64,000 bases of DNA from Pseudarthrobacter naphthalenicus (GTDB lineage: Bacteria > Actinomycetota > Actinomycetes > Actinomycetales > Micrococcaceae): assembly GCF_029076445.1 (NCBI RefSeq), contig NZ_JARESG010000002.1, positions 186,001-250,000 of the forward strand, read 5' to 3'. Below, one piece after another: positions 42,086 to 50,990 of this stretch. Both the position numbers and the translations under genes were made by a program. How positions within the stretch are numbered: the stretch's first letter is position 1; each line of letters starts with the position of its first letter. The notes beneath the pieces were generated by a model that saw only the letters and a list, made by a program, of their open reading frames with translations, was not told the DNA's origin and searched no databases.

Positions 42086-43351
42086 TCAGGCCTTGCCCTC
42101 CGGATTGGATGCGTCTGTGCTGGCTGCGGCCTCCTCGCCACGGAAGGACCGGACGTCCGGCGGCCGGACTTCCCTGATGGTGTCATCAGTGTCCGGGCCA
42201 AGCGTCACTGGCCCTTCGGGGGTTACCAGCACTTGTTCATGTTCCCACGTTCTGGCAGCGATGTATCGAATTGCGGTGTTTGCTACGGCAAGAATAGGCA
42301 CTGAGAACAGCGCCCCGGGGATGCCTGCCAGGTAAGATCCGGCCGCCACACTGAGGATGACCGCCACCGGATGCAGGGATACAGCCTTGCCCATGACCAA
42401 GGGTTGCAGGATGTGGCTCTCCAGCTGCTGGACCAGGAGCACGATGGCCAGCATGATCAGGGCGTTGACCGGGCCGTTGGCCACGAGCGCCAGCAGGACG
42501 GCGATGGCGCCGGTAACGAGTGCGCCGACCACCGGGATGAACGAACCAATGAACACGAGTACGCTCAGCGGCAGGGCCAGCGGAACCCCGATAATGGCGG
42601 CTCCCACGCCGATCCCCACCGCGTCCACGAAGGCGACAAACATCTGGATCCGCGCATAGCTGACCATGGAGGCCCAGCCTTTGCGTCCTGCGCCGAACGC
42701 GGCGGCGCGGGCCTTCTTCGGCAGCAGCCGCACAATGAAGGCCCAGATCCGGTCGCCCTCCAGCAGGAAGAATATGAGGATGAAAAGGGCCAGCACCAGG
42801 CCTGCGGCGAAGTGCCCGGCCGTGCTGCCGAAGGACAGCGCTCCGCTGAGGATGCTGCTGCTGTTGTTTTGCAGGGCAGAGGTGGCTTCCTTAAGGTACT
42901 GGTCGATCTGGTCCGCCGTGAGGTGAAGCGGTCCGTCGGCGAGCCAGTCCTGGATCTGTTGCACGCCTGCCAGGGCCTGGGACCACAGTTCGTCGAAGCC
43001 CGAAATCAATTGACGTCCAACGAGGGCAAGCGCACCCACGATCAGGCCTAGGAAGCCGAGCACGGTGATGGCCACGGCGGCACCGTTCGGCAGCCGTTTG
43101 CTGCGCAACCAGCGCACCACGGGGCTCAGCAGCCCGGCAAGGAGCGCTGCCACCATGACCGGAATGATCAGGAAGCTGATCCGGCTGAGCAGCCAGATCA
43201 GGGCGCCGCCCACCACCAGGATGAGCCCGACGCGCCAGGCCCACGAGGCCGCGATGCGGACCCCGTAGGGAATGTCCTGCTCGAGCTCCCGGTCCGCCCG
43301 GATGCGCGGCGGCATTGAAGTGGATGGGGTGGCGTCCTCAGCTGGCGTCAT
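42086..43351 (-). CDS. AI-2E family (PerM-type) membrane transporter
   Basis: 421-aa polytopic membrane protein of the AI-2 exporter/PerM family. Helices: VGLILVVGGALIWLLSRISFLIIPVMVAALLAGLLSPVVRWL, VAITVLGFLGLIVGALALVGRQLI, then a long amphipathic stretch and FAAGLVLALFILIFFLLEGDRIWAFIVR. The hallmark central region is FVAFVDAVGIGVGAAIIGVPLALPLSVLVFIGSFIPVVGALVTGAIAVLLALV, followed by SHILQPLVMGKAVSLHPVAVILSVAAGSYLAGIPGALFSVPILAV. Despite the name, the substrate is unknown, and members also act as Na+(Li+)/H+ antiporters. Charged N- and C-terminal tails are cytoplasmic. Confidence 0.92.
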   Translation of the reverse strand: MTPAEDATPSTSMPPRIRADRELEQDIPYGVRIAASWAWRVGLILVVGGALIWLLSRISFLIIPVMVAALLAGLLSPVVRWLRSKRLPNGAAVAITVLGFLGLIVGALALVGRQLISGFDELWSQALAGVQQIQDWLADGPLHLTADQIDQYLKEATSALQNNSSSILSGALSFGSTAGHFAAGLVLALFILIFFLLEGDRIWAFIVRLLPKKARAAAFGAGRKGWASMVSYARIQMFVAFVDAVGIGVGAAIIGVPLALPLSVLVFIGSFIPVVGALVTGAIAVLLALVANGPVNALIMLAIVLLVQQLESHILQPLVMGKAVSLHPVAVILSVAAGSYLAGIPGALFSVPILAVANTAIRYIAARTWEHEQVLVTPEGPVTLGPDTDDTIREVRPPDVRSFRGEEAAASTDASNPEGKA

Positions 43352-43391
43352 AACCTAATACTTCCTCAGCTCCGGCCCTTATGCGAAACGA

Positions 43392-44351
43392 CTACCCGGC
43401 ACCGTCCAACACGGCATCGATCCCCCAGGTCATGGTGAAGGACCCGTCCGCCGGCAGCCACCGCAGTCCGTCGCCGGAGTTGAAGGCGTTGGCGGGACCG
43501 GTCATGGGTTCGATGGCGACGGCCTTGGACCGCCCCGGCAGTTCGGTTGTCACAAAAACGTGCACGTAGCCGCACGCTTCGTCCTGCCACAGCGACACAC
43601 TGCGCCCGTCGGCGGCCGAGAGCGTGTGGCGCGCCGCACCGCCGTCGAACGTCAGGTCAGTCAGTGCCACATCAATGTCAAGGTCCCCGACCCGCTGGCC
43701 CGCGCGGAAGTCGCTGTCCCCGCTGACCGGCTCCGAGCTGCGCGGAATCAGCCGCGCATCCGCCACCAGGCGGCTTTCCGCAGCGACAGTCAGGACCAGG
43801 TTCTCCACGTCCGCGTCACCCAGCCGCAGGTACGGGTGCGCCCCCAGCACGAACGGCGCGGGGACGGCGGAGTCGTTGATCAGGGTCTGCCTGACTTCCA
43901 GGCCCAGATCCTCCGTCAGCAGGTACTGCACGCGGTGCCGGACCAGGAAGGGATAACCGTGCTGGGGGAACACCGTCGCCTCCAGGGTCACCGAATACTG
44001 CGACTCATCAACGAGGTTGTAGGCGGAGTTGCGGAGCAGCCCGTGGCTGGCGTTGTTCCGCGAAACCTCGGTGATGTCGAGCTGCTGCTTCTTGCCGTTG
44101 AGGTACCAGATCCCGTCCTCTACCCTGTTTGCCCAGGGGGCCAGAGTGATTCCGGCGGCTCCGGGAGAAATTTCGGCATCCCCATACGTCTCCGTGAGTT
44201 GCACACCGCCGCGGCTGTACAGCCGGAGCCCGGCCGCCAGTTCGGTGACCACCGCAAGGGCATCAGCCCTGCGGATCTCATACTGACGGCCCGTGGCATA
44301 TTTATGGGGCCCGGAGGCAACGCTGGCGTCCGGGGCTGTACTGGAGGTCAT
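43392..44351 (-). CDS. Aldose 1-epimerase family protein
   Basis: 319-aa predicted mutarotase of the galactose mutarotase-like superfamily, interconverting alpha and beta anomers of free or phosphorylated sugars. I use the ATG at 44351 (MTSSTAPDAS); the frame stays open 16 codons further. Segments include GAAGITLAPWANRVEDGIWYLNGK, NNASHGLLRNSAYNLV (conserved catalytic-side His), APFVLGAHPYLRLG (second His) and FVTTELPGRSKAVAIEPMTGPANAFNSGDGLRWL (catalytic Glu in IEPMTG). The exact sugar is unknown. It lies downstream of the AI-2E gene on the same strand, and a terminator for the Bax inhibitor gene lies upstream. Confidence 0.9.
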   Translation of the reverse strand: MTSSTAPDASVASGPHKYATGRQYEIRRADALAVVTELAAGLRLYSRGGVQLTETYGDAEISPGAAGITLAPWANRVEDGIWYLNGKKQQLDITEVSRNNASHGLLRNSAYNLVDESQYSVTLEATVFPQHGYPFLVRHRVQYLLTEDLGLEVRQTLINDSAVPAPFVLGAHPYLRLGDADVENLVLTVAAESRLVADARLIPRSSEPVSGDSDFRAGQRVGDLDIDVALTDLTFDGGAARHTLSAADGRSVSLWQDEACGYVHVFVTTELPGRSKAVAIEPMTGPANAFNSGDGLRWLPADGSFTMTWGIDAVLDGAG

Positions 44352-44453
44352 GAGCACCACCGTACAGGGGCTCTCACGGCTGCTGCCACGGCGAAACACC
44401 CCACGCCCTGCAAGGGTTCGCCCGAACCCTCACGGCCGGGTACCAAAAACGAC

Positions 44454-44493
44454 AGGGCTCCCGCACGTGCGCGCGGCACTGTGCGGGAGCCCT
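44454..44493 (-). terminator. Intrinsic terminator after the Bax inhibitor-1 gene
   Basis: Perfect 13-bp stem AGGGCTCCCGCAC / GTGCGGGAGCCCT (44454-44466 with 44481-44493), with an inner GTGC/GCAC pairing. On the minus strand the tail is GTCGTTTTTGG, a good U-tract. Confidence 0.88.
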
Positions 44494-44537
44494 CCCGTAG
44501 TGGTGGGTTCTGACGACGGCGGTATCCCGCCCGGGTG

Positions 44538-45446
44538 CTAGTCGTCGCCCCGCAGAATGGCCAGGAGGCGGATGATTTCCACGTACAGCCACACCAGGGT
44601 GACAGTCAGACCGAACGCCGCGGTCCAGGAGAACCGCTGCGGGGCGCCGTTCCTGACGCCGGCCTCAATGCTGGTGAAGTCCATGACCAGGGAGAACGCC
44701 GCCAGGCCGATGGCGAGGACGCCGATGGCCACGCCGATGACGCCGCTGCGGAGACCGAACGGTTCGGTGGTCAGACCGGTCAGCATCATGACGAGGTTGA
44801 CCACAGAGAAGAGCGCGTAACCCACCATGGCGATCATAAAGAAGCGCATGGCCTTGGGTGTCGCGCGGACCTTCCCGCTCTTGAACAGGACCAGGGTCAC
44901 GGCAAACACGGACAGCGTGCCAATGACGGCCTGCAGGCCCACGCCCGGGTACATCGTGTCCAGCACGCGGGTTAGACCGCCGAGGAACAGGCCTTCCAGC
45001 CCGGCGTAGGCGAGGATCAGGGCCGGTGAGGGCTGCTTCTTGAAGGTGTTCACCATCGCCAGAACGAAACCGCCCAGCGCACCGACAATCATCAGCATGC
45101 TGGCAAGCCCCATGCTGACGAACATGGTGACGGCGGCCCCCACCAGAAGGACACCGAGGCAGGCGGCAGTCTTGACGATGACGTCGTCGAACGTCATCCG
45201 GCCGGTGTCGGCCGGACCCGCAGCGGGCTGGTTGTACATCTGCTGCAGTTGTTCGGTGGTCATGCCCTGCTGGGCGTAACCGGCCTGGCCATCCATGACC
45301 TGGCCGGGAGCACGGCCGAAGGCCTGCTGTCCATAGGGCTGCTGACCGTACTGGCCCTGCCCGTAAGGCGCCTGCGGGACACGCGGTGCCTGCGTTGCTC
45401 CACGGAAGTTCTTTCCGTTGAAGATCGGGTTTCCGCCAAGTGCCAT
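44538..45446 (-). CDS. Bax inhibitor-1/YccA family membrane protein
   Basis: 302-aa membrane protein of the TMBIM family. The N-terminal ~90 residues are Gln/Gly/Tyr/Pro-rich (QAPYGQGQYGQQPYGQQAFG) and disordered. A MTFDDVIVKTA segment precedes seven helices, including ACLGVLLVGAAVTMFVSMGLASM, ALILAYAGLEGLFLGGLTRVLD, GLQAVIGTLSVFAVTLVLFK and AAFGLTVTLVWLYVEIIRLLAILRGDD. The two Asp residues near the C-terminus match those that form the pH-sensitive Ca2+ gate in BsYetJ, so calcium leak activity is possible. A 15-bp palindrome lies 33 bp upstream of the ATG; a strong terminator follows. Confidence 0.92.
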   Translation of the reverse strand: MALGGNPIFNGKNFRGATQAPRVPQAPYGQGQYGQQPYGQQAFGRAPGQVMDGQAGYAQQGMTTEQLQQMYNQPAAGPADTGRMTFDDVIVKTAACLGVLLVGAAVTMFVSMGLASMLMIVGALGGFVLAMVNTFKKQPSPALILAYAGLEGLFLGGLTRVLDTMYPGVGLQAVIGTLSVFAVTLVLFKSGKVRATPKAMRFFMIAMVGYALFSVVNLVMMLTGLTTEPFGLRSGVIGVAIGVLAIGLAAFSLVMDFTSIEAGVRNGAPQRFSWTAAFGLTVTLVWLYVEIIRLLAILRGDD

Positions 45447-45478
45447 TGCTGGTGTCCTCCAAGTAAGGGGTTGATTCT

Positions 45479-45493
45479 GAACCTTTAAGGTTC
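45479..45493. promoter_or_regulatory. Palindrome GAACCTT-T-AAGGTTC upstream of the Bax inhibitor-1 gene
   Basis: Perfect 7-bp inverted repeat with one central base, ending 33 bp before the ATG and between AT-rich sequence and the ribosome site. Operator-like; the regulator is unknown. Confidence 0.5.
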
Positions 45494-45579
45494 ACGTTAC
45501 CAATTACCACGCACCCGGGCAGCGATAAGTTCCCTCTTCAGATGGCTCGAGACCCAACCGTGATCCGGCCGGCCCGCTT

Positions 45580-46293
45580 TCAGCCCACGCCCAGGTACGC
45601 CTCCTTGATGGCCGGATTCGCCAGCAGCTCCTTCCCGGTGCCGCTGTGGGTGATCTCGCCCGTCTCCAGGACGAAGGCGCGGTGGGCGCCGGCCAGTGCC
45701 TGGTTGGCGTTCTGTTCGACCATCAGAACCGTGGTCCCCTGGTTGTTGATCTCCTTGATGATCTTGAAAATCTGGCGGATGAACTGCGGTGCCAGTCCCA
45801 TGGAGGGCTCGTCAAGGAGAAGCAGTTTGGGATCGGACATCAGGGCCCGGCCGATCGCCAGCATCTGCTGCTCGCCGCCGGACATGGTGCCGCCGTACTG
45901 TTTGATCCGTTCCTTCAGGCGGGGAAAGAGGTCAAACACCCGCTCCAGATCCTGCGGCACGCCGCTTCTGTCCTTCCTGCCGAAGGTTCCCATGTCCAAA
46001 TTTTCCATAACCGTCATTCCGGGGAAGATCCCGCGACCCTCCGGGGCCTGGGAAATACCGCGGACCACCCGGATATGCGCCTTCATCCTGGTGATGTCCT
46101 CCCCGGCAAAGGTGATCTTGCCGGCCGAGGGGTTAAGGATTCCGGAGATGGTTTTCATTGTGGTTGTCTTACCGGCCCCGTTGGCGCCGATCAGGGAAAC
46201 CACTTCCCCCTCGTTGACCGTGAAGGACATGTCCCGGATGGCGCGGATGCGCCCGTAGTGGACAGAAATCCCTTCAACTTCAAGCAACGTCAT
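45580..46293 (-). CDS. livF: Branched-chain amino acid ABC transporter, ATP-binding protein LivF
   Basis: 237-aa cytoplasmic ATPase subunit. ATG at 46293, inside the end of livG (14-nt overlap). Walker A GANGAGKTTTMK, signature MSGGEQQMLAIGRALM, Walker B LLLLDEPSMGLAP, and the switch His region TTVLMVEQNANQAL are all present. The order and the GETGEITHSGTGKELLANPAIKEAYLG ending are typical of LivF. With LivG it forms the ATPase pair driving LivHM uptake of leucine, isoleucine and valine or related compounds. Last gene of the liv operon. Confidence 0.95.
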   Translation of the reverse strand: MTLLEVEGISVHYGRIRAIRDMSFTVNEGEVVSLIGANGAGKTTTMKTISGILNPSAGKITFAGEDITRMKAHIRVVRGISQAPEGRGIFPGMTVMENLDMGTFGRKDRSGVPQDLERVFDLFPRLKERIKQYGGTMSGGEQQMLAIGRALMSDPKLLLLDEPSMGLAPQFIRQIFKIIKEINNQGTTVLMVEQNANQALAGAHRAFVLETGEITHSGTGKELLANPAIKEAYLGVG

Positions 46294-47212
46294 CTTCGGG
46301 CTCCCCCAGGTAGGCCGCAACAACCCGCGGATCTTCACGAATGGCCCGTGGCAGGCCGTCGGCAATCTTCTTGCCGAATTCCAGGACAACAATCCGGTCC
46401 GTTACACCCATGACCAGCTTCATATCGTGCTCAATGAGCAGCACCGTGTAGCCCTCGTCGCGGATGGTCCGGATCAGGGCCATCAACTCTTCCTTTTCCG
46501 CCGGGTTGAAGCCTGCGGCCGGCTCGTCCAGGCACAGGACCTTTGGATCCGTGGCCAGCGCCCGGGCGATCTCCAGGCGGCGCTGATACCCGTAGGGAAG
46601 GTGGCGGGACAGAAAGTGCGCGTGGTCGGCAATCCCCACAAAATCGAGCAGGGCCATGCCGCGTTCGATCGCCGATTTTTCCTCCCTGATGTGGGTGGGC
46701 AACCTCAGCAGCGCACCGCCGACGCTGGTGCGGTGGCGGGCGTCCAGGCCGACCACGACGTTTTCCAGGGCTGTCATCTCGCCGAAGAGGCGGATGTTCT
46801 GGAACGTGCGTGAAAGCCCCAGCCTGGTGATCTTGTGCTGCTTCAGCCCGTTGATGACCTGGCCTTCGAGGACCACCTGTCCGCTGGTGGGCTTGTACAC
46901 CCCGGTCATGGCGTTGAAGCAGGTGGTCTTACCGGCTCCGTTGGGCCCGATCAGCCCAAGGATCTCTCCCCGCTTGATGTCGAAGCTGATGTTGTCCAGC
47001 GCCACCAGCCCGCCGAACTTGATGGTGAGGTTTTTCACCTCCACGATGTTCTCGCCCACTTTGGCGGTGATCTCCCGGTCCGGCGCCACCATTTCGGCAA
47101 GCTCCACCTCAACCCCCGCATCGGCCAGTGCTGCCACATCAGGTCCGGGCTGTACCCCCGCTTCCGTTGCCGCCGCATGCTTCGCTCCGCCCGTGGCGTT
47201 CTGCTCGCTCAT
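46280..47212 (-). CDS. livG: Branched-chain amino acid ABC transporter, ATP-binding protein LivG
   Basis: 310-aa cytoplasmic ATPase subunit with a ~55-residue N-terminal extension before the nucleotide-binding domain (VEVKNLTIKFGGLVALDNISF). Walker A GPNGAGKTTCFN, Q-loop region HKITRLGLSRTFQNIRLF (the LivG signature), LSRHLPYGYQRRLEIARAL signature, and Walker B VLCLDEPAAGFNP. The ATG overlaps the livM stop by 4 nt, and its end overlaps livF by 14 nt, so translation is coupled. The extension may be a real feature or indicate a start further downstream. Confidence 0.95.
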   Translation of the reverse strand: MSEQNATGGAKHAAATEAGVQPGPDVAALADAGVEVELAEMVAPDREITAKVGENIVEVKNLTIKFGGLVALDNISFDIKRGEILGLIGPNGAGKTTCFNAMTGVYKPTSGQVVLEGQVINGLKQHKITRLGLSRTFQNIRLFGEMTALENVVVGLDARHRTSVGGALLRLPTHIREEKSAIERGMALLDFVGIADHAHFLSRHLPYGYQRRLEIARALATDPKVLCLDEPAAGFNPAEKEELMALIRTIRDEGYTVLLIEHDMKLVMGVTDRIVVLEFGKKIADGLPRAIREDPRVVAAYLGEPEDDVA

Positions 47213-48465
47213 GCCTGTGCTCCTTTCTCACTGGCCGGTCCGGGCCGTGCACCGGCCCCGGGTGGCGCGGCGGGCGATGACGGGCCGGCACCTTCCTTGC
47301 TGGCTATCTTGTTGTAGGCCGTCCGCCCATAGGCGAGCAGCCGCTGCCGGGCGGGCAGCAGGCCCTGGGATCGGAAGATCATAATGAGGACCAGGGCGAT
47401 GCCGAAAATGAGGTACTTGTATTCCGCGATCGCGGTAAAGCGCAACGGAATGTAGCTCACCAGGGCGCCGCCGAGAATAGCTCCGACCTTGTTGCCTGCC
47501 CCGCCGAGGACCACCGCGGCAAGGAACAGGATGGAGGTGGTGACGTCGAATTTCTGGTTGTTCACGAACCCCACCTGGCCCGCAAACAGGGCCCCGGAGA
47601 GTCCGCCGATGGCCGCCCCGATGGCGAACGCCCACACCTTGTATTTGAACGTGGGCACGCCCATGATTTCTGCTGCGTCCTCATCCTCCCGGATGGCAAT
47701 CCAGGCGCGGCCCACGCGGCTGCGCTCAAGGTTGCCCACCAGCAGCGTGATGATGATGATGATGGTCAGTGTCAGCCAGTACCAAGGCACGCCGTTGGAG
47801 TTGGAAAAGATGGGGGTGCCGTCAGCCTCGGTGCCAGGAGGATGGCCCACATTCTGAAACCCCACCTGGCCCTTCATGGCCGGAATGAGCGTGGCAAGGA
47901 TGCGGACAATCTCGCCGAACCCCAGGGTGACGATCGCCAGGTAGTCGCCGCGTAGCCGGAGGGTGGGAACGCCCAGGACCACGCCAAAGAACATGGTCAC
48001 GGCCATGGCAACCGGGATGGTCCACAGGTACGGGATGTGCAGGAACGGCGAGTCCGGGCTGGTCAGCATGGCTGCGCAGTAGGATCCAACGGCGAAGAAG
48101 GCCACATACCCAAGGTCCAGCAGGCCGGCGTAGCCCACCACCACGTTCAGTCCGACGGCGATGAGCGCGAACCGTGCCATGTCGAAGCAGGCCAGGGCGA
48201 AGTTGTTGCCCGGCTCTGTGGTGATGATGGGCGGGTTGATGAGCGGCAGCAGGTAGGCCAGGACCACGACCACAATAAGGAACGCCCACTGCTGTTGGCG
48301 GGACAGGGCATTCCACCGCTCGCCCCAGGATCCGAAAATCCCGCGGCGGCCGCGCTTTTCCGGCGTGACGCTGCTTCCGGGTCCGATGGTTTCGGCCTCG
48401 CGTTCCGCCGCGGCCTGGGCCGATGCTGCCTCCGGAAGCGGGGTGGGTCCGTCTATCATGCTCAT
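47209..48465 (-). CDS. livM: Branched-chain amino acid ABC transporter, permease LivM
   Basis: 418-aa membrane permease. ATG at 48465 overlaps the livH stop by 4 nt (ATGA), with GGAAGGAG upstream. A cytoplasmic N-terminus of ~70 residues precedes about nine helices, among them AFLIVVVVLAYLLPLINPPII, ALIAVGLNVVVGYAGLLDLGYVAFFAVGSY (LivM signature), MAVTMFFGVVLGVPTLRLRGDYLAIVTLGFGEIVR (EAA-like coupling helix) and YKVWAFAIGAAIGGLSGALFAGQVGF. A Pro/Gly-rich C-terminal tail follows. It pairs with LivH to form the channel. Confidence 0.95.
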   Translation of the reverse strand: MSMIDGPTPLPEAASAQAAAEREAETIGPGSSVTPEKRGRRGIFGSWGERWNALSRQQQWAFLIVVVVLAYLLPLINPPIITTEPGNNFALACFDMARFALIAVGLNVVVGYAGLLDLGYVAFFAVGSYCAAMLTSPDSPFLHIPYLWTIPVAMAVTMFFGVVLGVPTLRLRGDYLAIVTLGFGEIVRILATLIPAMKGQVGFQNVGHPPGTEADGTPIFSNSNGVPWYWLTLTIIIIITLLVGNLERSRVGRAWIAIREDEDAAEIMGVPTFKYKVWAFAIGAAIGGLSGALFAGQVGFVNNQKFDVTTSILFLAAVVLGGAGNKVGAILGGALVSYIPLRFTAIAEYKYLIFGIALVLIMIFRSQGLLPARQRLLAYGRTAYNKIASKEGAGPSSPAAPPGAGARPGPASEKGAQA

Positions 48466-49466
48466 GCTTTGCTCCTTCCCAGGGCAGTGCCGAGAATTCC
48501 CTGCGGTCGCAGCAGGAGGACCAGGACCAGGACCACGAAGGCCACCACGTCGGTCCATTGCGAATTTCCGAGCAGGATCTGGCCATAGTTGCCGATGAGG
48601 CCCAGGAGCAGACCGCCCAGGAGCGCACCCCGGACATTGCCGATGCCGCCCAGGACAGCGGCTGCGAACGCCTTGATGCCCAGAACGAAGCCGCCGCTGT
48701 ACTGCACCCCGGAGGGGATTTTCATAACGTAGAACAGTGCTGCGGCTCCGGCAAGCAGGCCACCGATCACAAAGGTGGTGATGATGATGCGTTCTTTATT
48801 GACGCCCATGAGCGTCGCGGTGTCAGGGTCCTGGGCTACGGCACGGATGCCGCGGCCGGTCCGCGATTTCCGGATAAAGCGCTCGGTTGCCACCATCATG
48901 ATCACGGCGGCGATGATGATGACCAGCTGCTGGGAATCCACGATGGTTCCGAAGACATCGAAGATGGGGGTGGGCCGGAACATGGTCAGTGCCAGCTCCG
49001 GGCTGGGACCGCGCCACAGGTAGATCAGGTACTGGATGGTGAACGATGCTCCGATGGCGGTAATCAGGAAGACGAGGCGCGGGGCATTTCGCTTCCGGAG
49101 CGGCTTGTAGGCCACGCGCTCAAGGACGAAAGCCGTCAGGGCGGACGCAACCATGGCCACCACCAGGGCAAGGATGAGGTTCAGGATGATGGCCCAGATG
49201 TCCAGCCGCGGGACCGACGGGCCGAAGCCCAAGCCGCTGAGGGTGAAGAAGACTGCGTAGCAGCCCACGATGAATACTTCCGAGTGCGCAAAGTTGATGA
49301 GATTCAGGACGCCGTAGACCAACGTGTAGCCCAACGCCACGAGTGCGTATATCGCACCGAACGTCAGGCCGTCAAACGTTGCGCTCCAGAAATTCTCCAT
49401 GAGGGACGGGACGTCGAAAGAGATCCAGTCGTTTTCCAGCGGCAGGTGGACGAGGAGTGGGAGCAT
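48462..49466 (-). CDS. livH: Branched-chain amino acid ABC transporter, permease LivH
   Basis: 334-aa membrane permease, the first permease gene after the livK terminator. A short N-terminal segment leads to FWSATFDGLTFGAIYALVALGYTLVYGVLNLINFAHSEVFIVGCY, the LivH signature. Further helices include AIILNLILALVVAMVASALTAFVLE, LVIIIAAVIMMVATE and MAAATAL-type C-terminal segments. The coupling loop RAVAQDPDTATLMGVNKERIIITTFVIGG contacts the ATPases. It ends VLVLVLLLRPQGILG. It overlaps livM by 4 nt and starts 88 bp after livK, with a terminator in between. Confidence 0.95.
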   Translation of the reverse strand: MLPLLVHLPLENDWISFDVPSLMENFWSATFDGLTFGAIYALVALGYTLVYGVLNLINFAHSEVFIVGCYAVFFTLSGLGFGPSVPRLDIWAIILNLILALVVAMVASALTAFVLERVAYKPLRKRNAPRLVFLITAIGASFTIQYLIYLWRGPSPELALTMFRPTPIFDVFGTIVDSQQLVIIIAAVIMMVATERFIRKSRTGRGIRAVAQDPDTATLMGVNKERIIITTFVIGGLLAGAAALFYVMKIPSGVQYSGGFVLGIKAFAAAVLGGIGNVRGALLGGLLLGLIGNYGQILLGNSQWTDVVAFVVLVLVLLLRPQGILGTALGRSKA

Positions 49467-49499
49467 CAGGACTTCCTGTCAGGCGTTAGGTCAGGAAAA

Positions 49500-49533
49500 G
49501 GCTGTGGGGCCGGCTAATGCTGGCCCCACAGCC
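49500..49533 (-). terminator. Intrinsic terminator between livK and livH
   Basis: 15-bp stem (one G-U) GGCTGTGGGGCCGGC / GCTGGCCCCACAGCC, 4-nt TAAT loop, followed on the minus strand by TTTTCC. It lies between the livK stop and the livH start, so it probably lowers permease/ATPase expression relative to the binding protein. Confidence 0.85.
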
Positions 49534-49553
49534 GGTTTACTCTAAGGCGGCGA

Positions 49554-50786
49554 CTACTCGCCGATTGGTCCAATCGGAACGATCTTGCCGTTCTCGACCT
49601 TGTAGCCGTACACAGTCGGTGCCTGGAGCTCGCCCTTGGCGTCCCACTTGTAGTGCTTGCTCAGGCCGTCCTTGTCATAGGTCTTGACCCAGGACAGAAG
49701 GTCGGCCCGGGACTGCTTACCGGCGTCGATACCCGACAGGAGCACCGTAGCCGCGTCGTAGCCTTCGATGGAATAGGTTCCCGGCTCGGCGCCCTTCGAG
49801 ACTTCCTTGTAGGCAGAGGCGAAATCGGGAATCAGTTCGCCAGGGATGCACGGGCAGGTGAAGTACGCGTTGTTGGAAGCGTCACCGGCCTGCTTGATGA
49901 ACTGATCATCCTTCACACCATCAGGTGCCACGAAGGTGCCGGTGAACCCCTTGCCCGAGAGCTGCTGGTCGAACGGTGCGCCCTCAGCGTAGTAGCCGGA
50001 GTAGAACACAGCATCGGCCTTGGCATTCATGATCTTGGAGATCACTGCCGAGAAGTCCTTCTGGCCGGTGGTGACCTTCTCGGTCCCGACCAGTGCACTG
50101 CCGAGCCCGGCGGAGGTTGACGTGCCAAGTCCGATGCCGTAATCGGAGTCGTCCTGAACGAGGTAAACCTTCTTGGCGCCCAGCTTGCCGGTCAGGAACT
50201 TGGCGGCAGCCGGGCCCTGAACGGCGTCGTTACCCAGGCCGCGGAAGAACGTGGTCCAGCCGTTCTCAGTAAGGCCGGGGTTGGTTGCGGACGGGGTGAT
50301 GTGCACCAGGCCCTTCTGCTCGAAAATGTTGCCGGTCGCCTTGGACTCCCCCGAGAACGGGAGACCGATGACGCCCACAATCTCGGGTTCACTGACCAGC
50401 TGGGTGACAGGGCCGGTGGCCTTGTTGGGGTCACCTTCCGTGTCGAACTTCTTGAACTGGACCTGGCAGCCGGGGTTTGCGGCATTGTGCTGGTTGATGG
50501 CCAGCTGGATGCCGTTGAAGATGTTCACACCGAGCTGGGCATTCGCTCCGGTCTGTGCGCCTGCGTACGCCAACGTCGTTGTTGCGGCACAGGTCGCTTT
50601 GCCGTCGCCCTTCGGCAGGACAGCACCGGAAGGCACATCCACCTTGGAAATTGCCGGAATGTTCACCTTGCCGGAGGCTCCGGAGGTTTCGCTGGGGGCG
50701 GGGCCGGCCTGATTGGCACAACCCGAGAGGGCCAGGGTGAGGGTGGCTGCCGCCGCCCACGCCGTGATGACTTTCTTTCGGTACAT
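49554..50786 (-). CDS. livK: Branched-chain amino acid ABC transporter, substrate-binding lipoprotein LivK
   Basis: 410-aa exported lipoprotein that captures the ligand outside the membrane. Signal peptide MYRKKVITAWAAAATLTLALSGC with lipobox LSGC; the Cys becomes lipidated. The Periplas_BP_6 fold follows: LAYAGAQTGANAQLGVNIFNGIQLAINQHNA, VVIGLPFSGESKATGNIFEQKGLVHITPSATNPGLT, KVYLVQDDSDYGIGLG and ADAVFYSGYYAEGAPFDQQL, with the usual domain-crossing end PTVYGYKVENGKIVPIG. First gene of the liv operon; a strong terminator follows. Ligand specificity is not fixed by sequence. Confidence 0.95.
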   Translation of the reverse strand: MYRKKVITAWAAAATLTLALSGCANQAGPAPSETSGASGKVNIPAISKVDVPSGAVLPKGDGKATCAATTTLAYAGAQTGANAQLGVNIFNGIQLAINQHNAANPGCQVQFKKFDTEGDPNKATGPVTQLVSEPEIVGVIGLPFSGESKATGNIFEQKGLVHITPSATNPGLTENGWTTFFRGLGNDAVQGPAAAKFLTGKLGAKKVYLVQDDSDYGIGLGTSTSAGLGSALVGTEKVTTGQKDFSAVISKIMNAKADAVFYSGYYAEGAPFDQQLSGKGFTGTFVAPDGVKDDQFIKQAGDASNNAYFTCPCIPGELIPDFASAYKEVSKGAEPGTYSIEGYDAATVLLSGIDAGKQSRADLLSWVKTYDKDGLSKHYKWDAKGELQAPTVYGYKVENGKIVPIGPIGE

Positions 50787-50883
50787 TTATTTACCTTCCG
50801 AGCCGGATTATCTCGACTGCTGCGGATGACCGAGGCAGCTTACGCGTACTTCCGAAATTGTTTCCTGAGACTACTCCCAAAAG

Positions 50884-50899
50884 TGTGTCGTGAAACACA
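50884..50899. promoter_or_regulatory. Dyad TGTGT-N6-ACACA upstream of livK
   Basis: Perfect 5-bp arms with a 6-bp spacer, the geometry of a CRP-family site, 98 bp upstream of the livK start. The half sites differ from the TGTGA consensus at one base. Confidence 0.4.
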
Positions 50900-50990
50900 T
50901 TGCCGGGAGGGTGTGGCGAAAACTGGATGCGAACGTGGATCAGGGGCTCCTGATTTAGCTTCAAAATAATGCAAATATGCCGCGGATATA

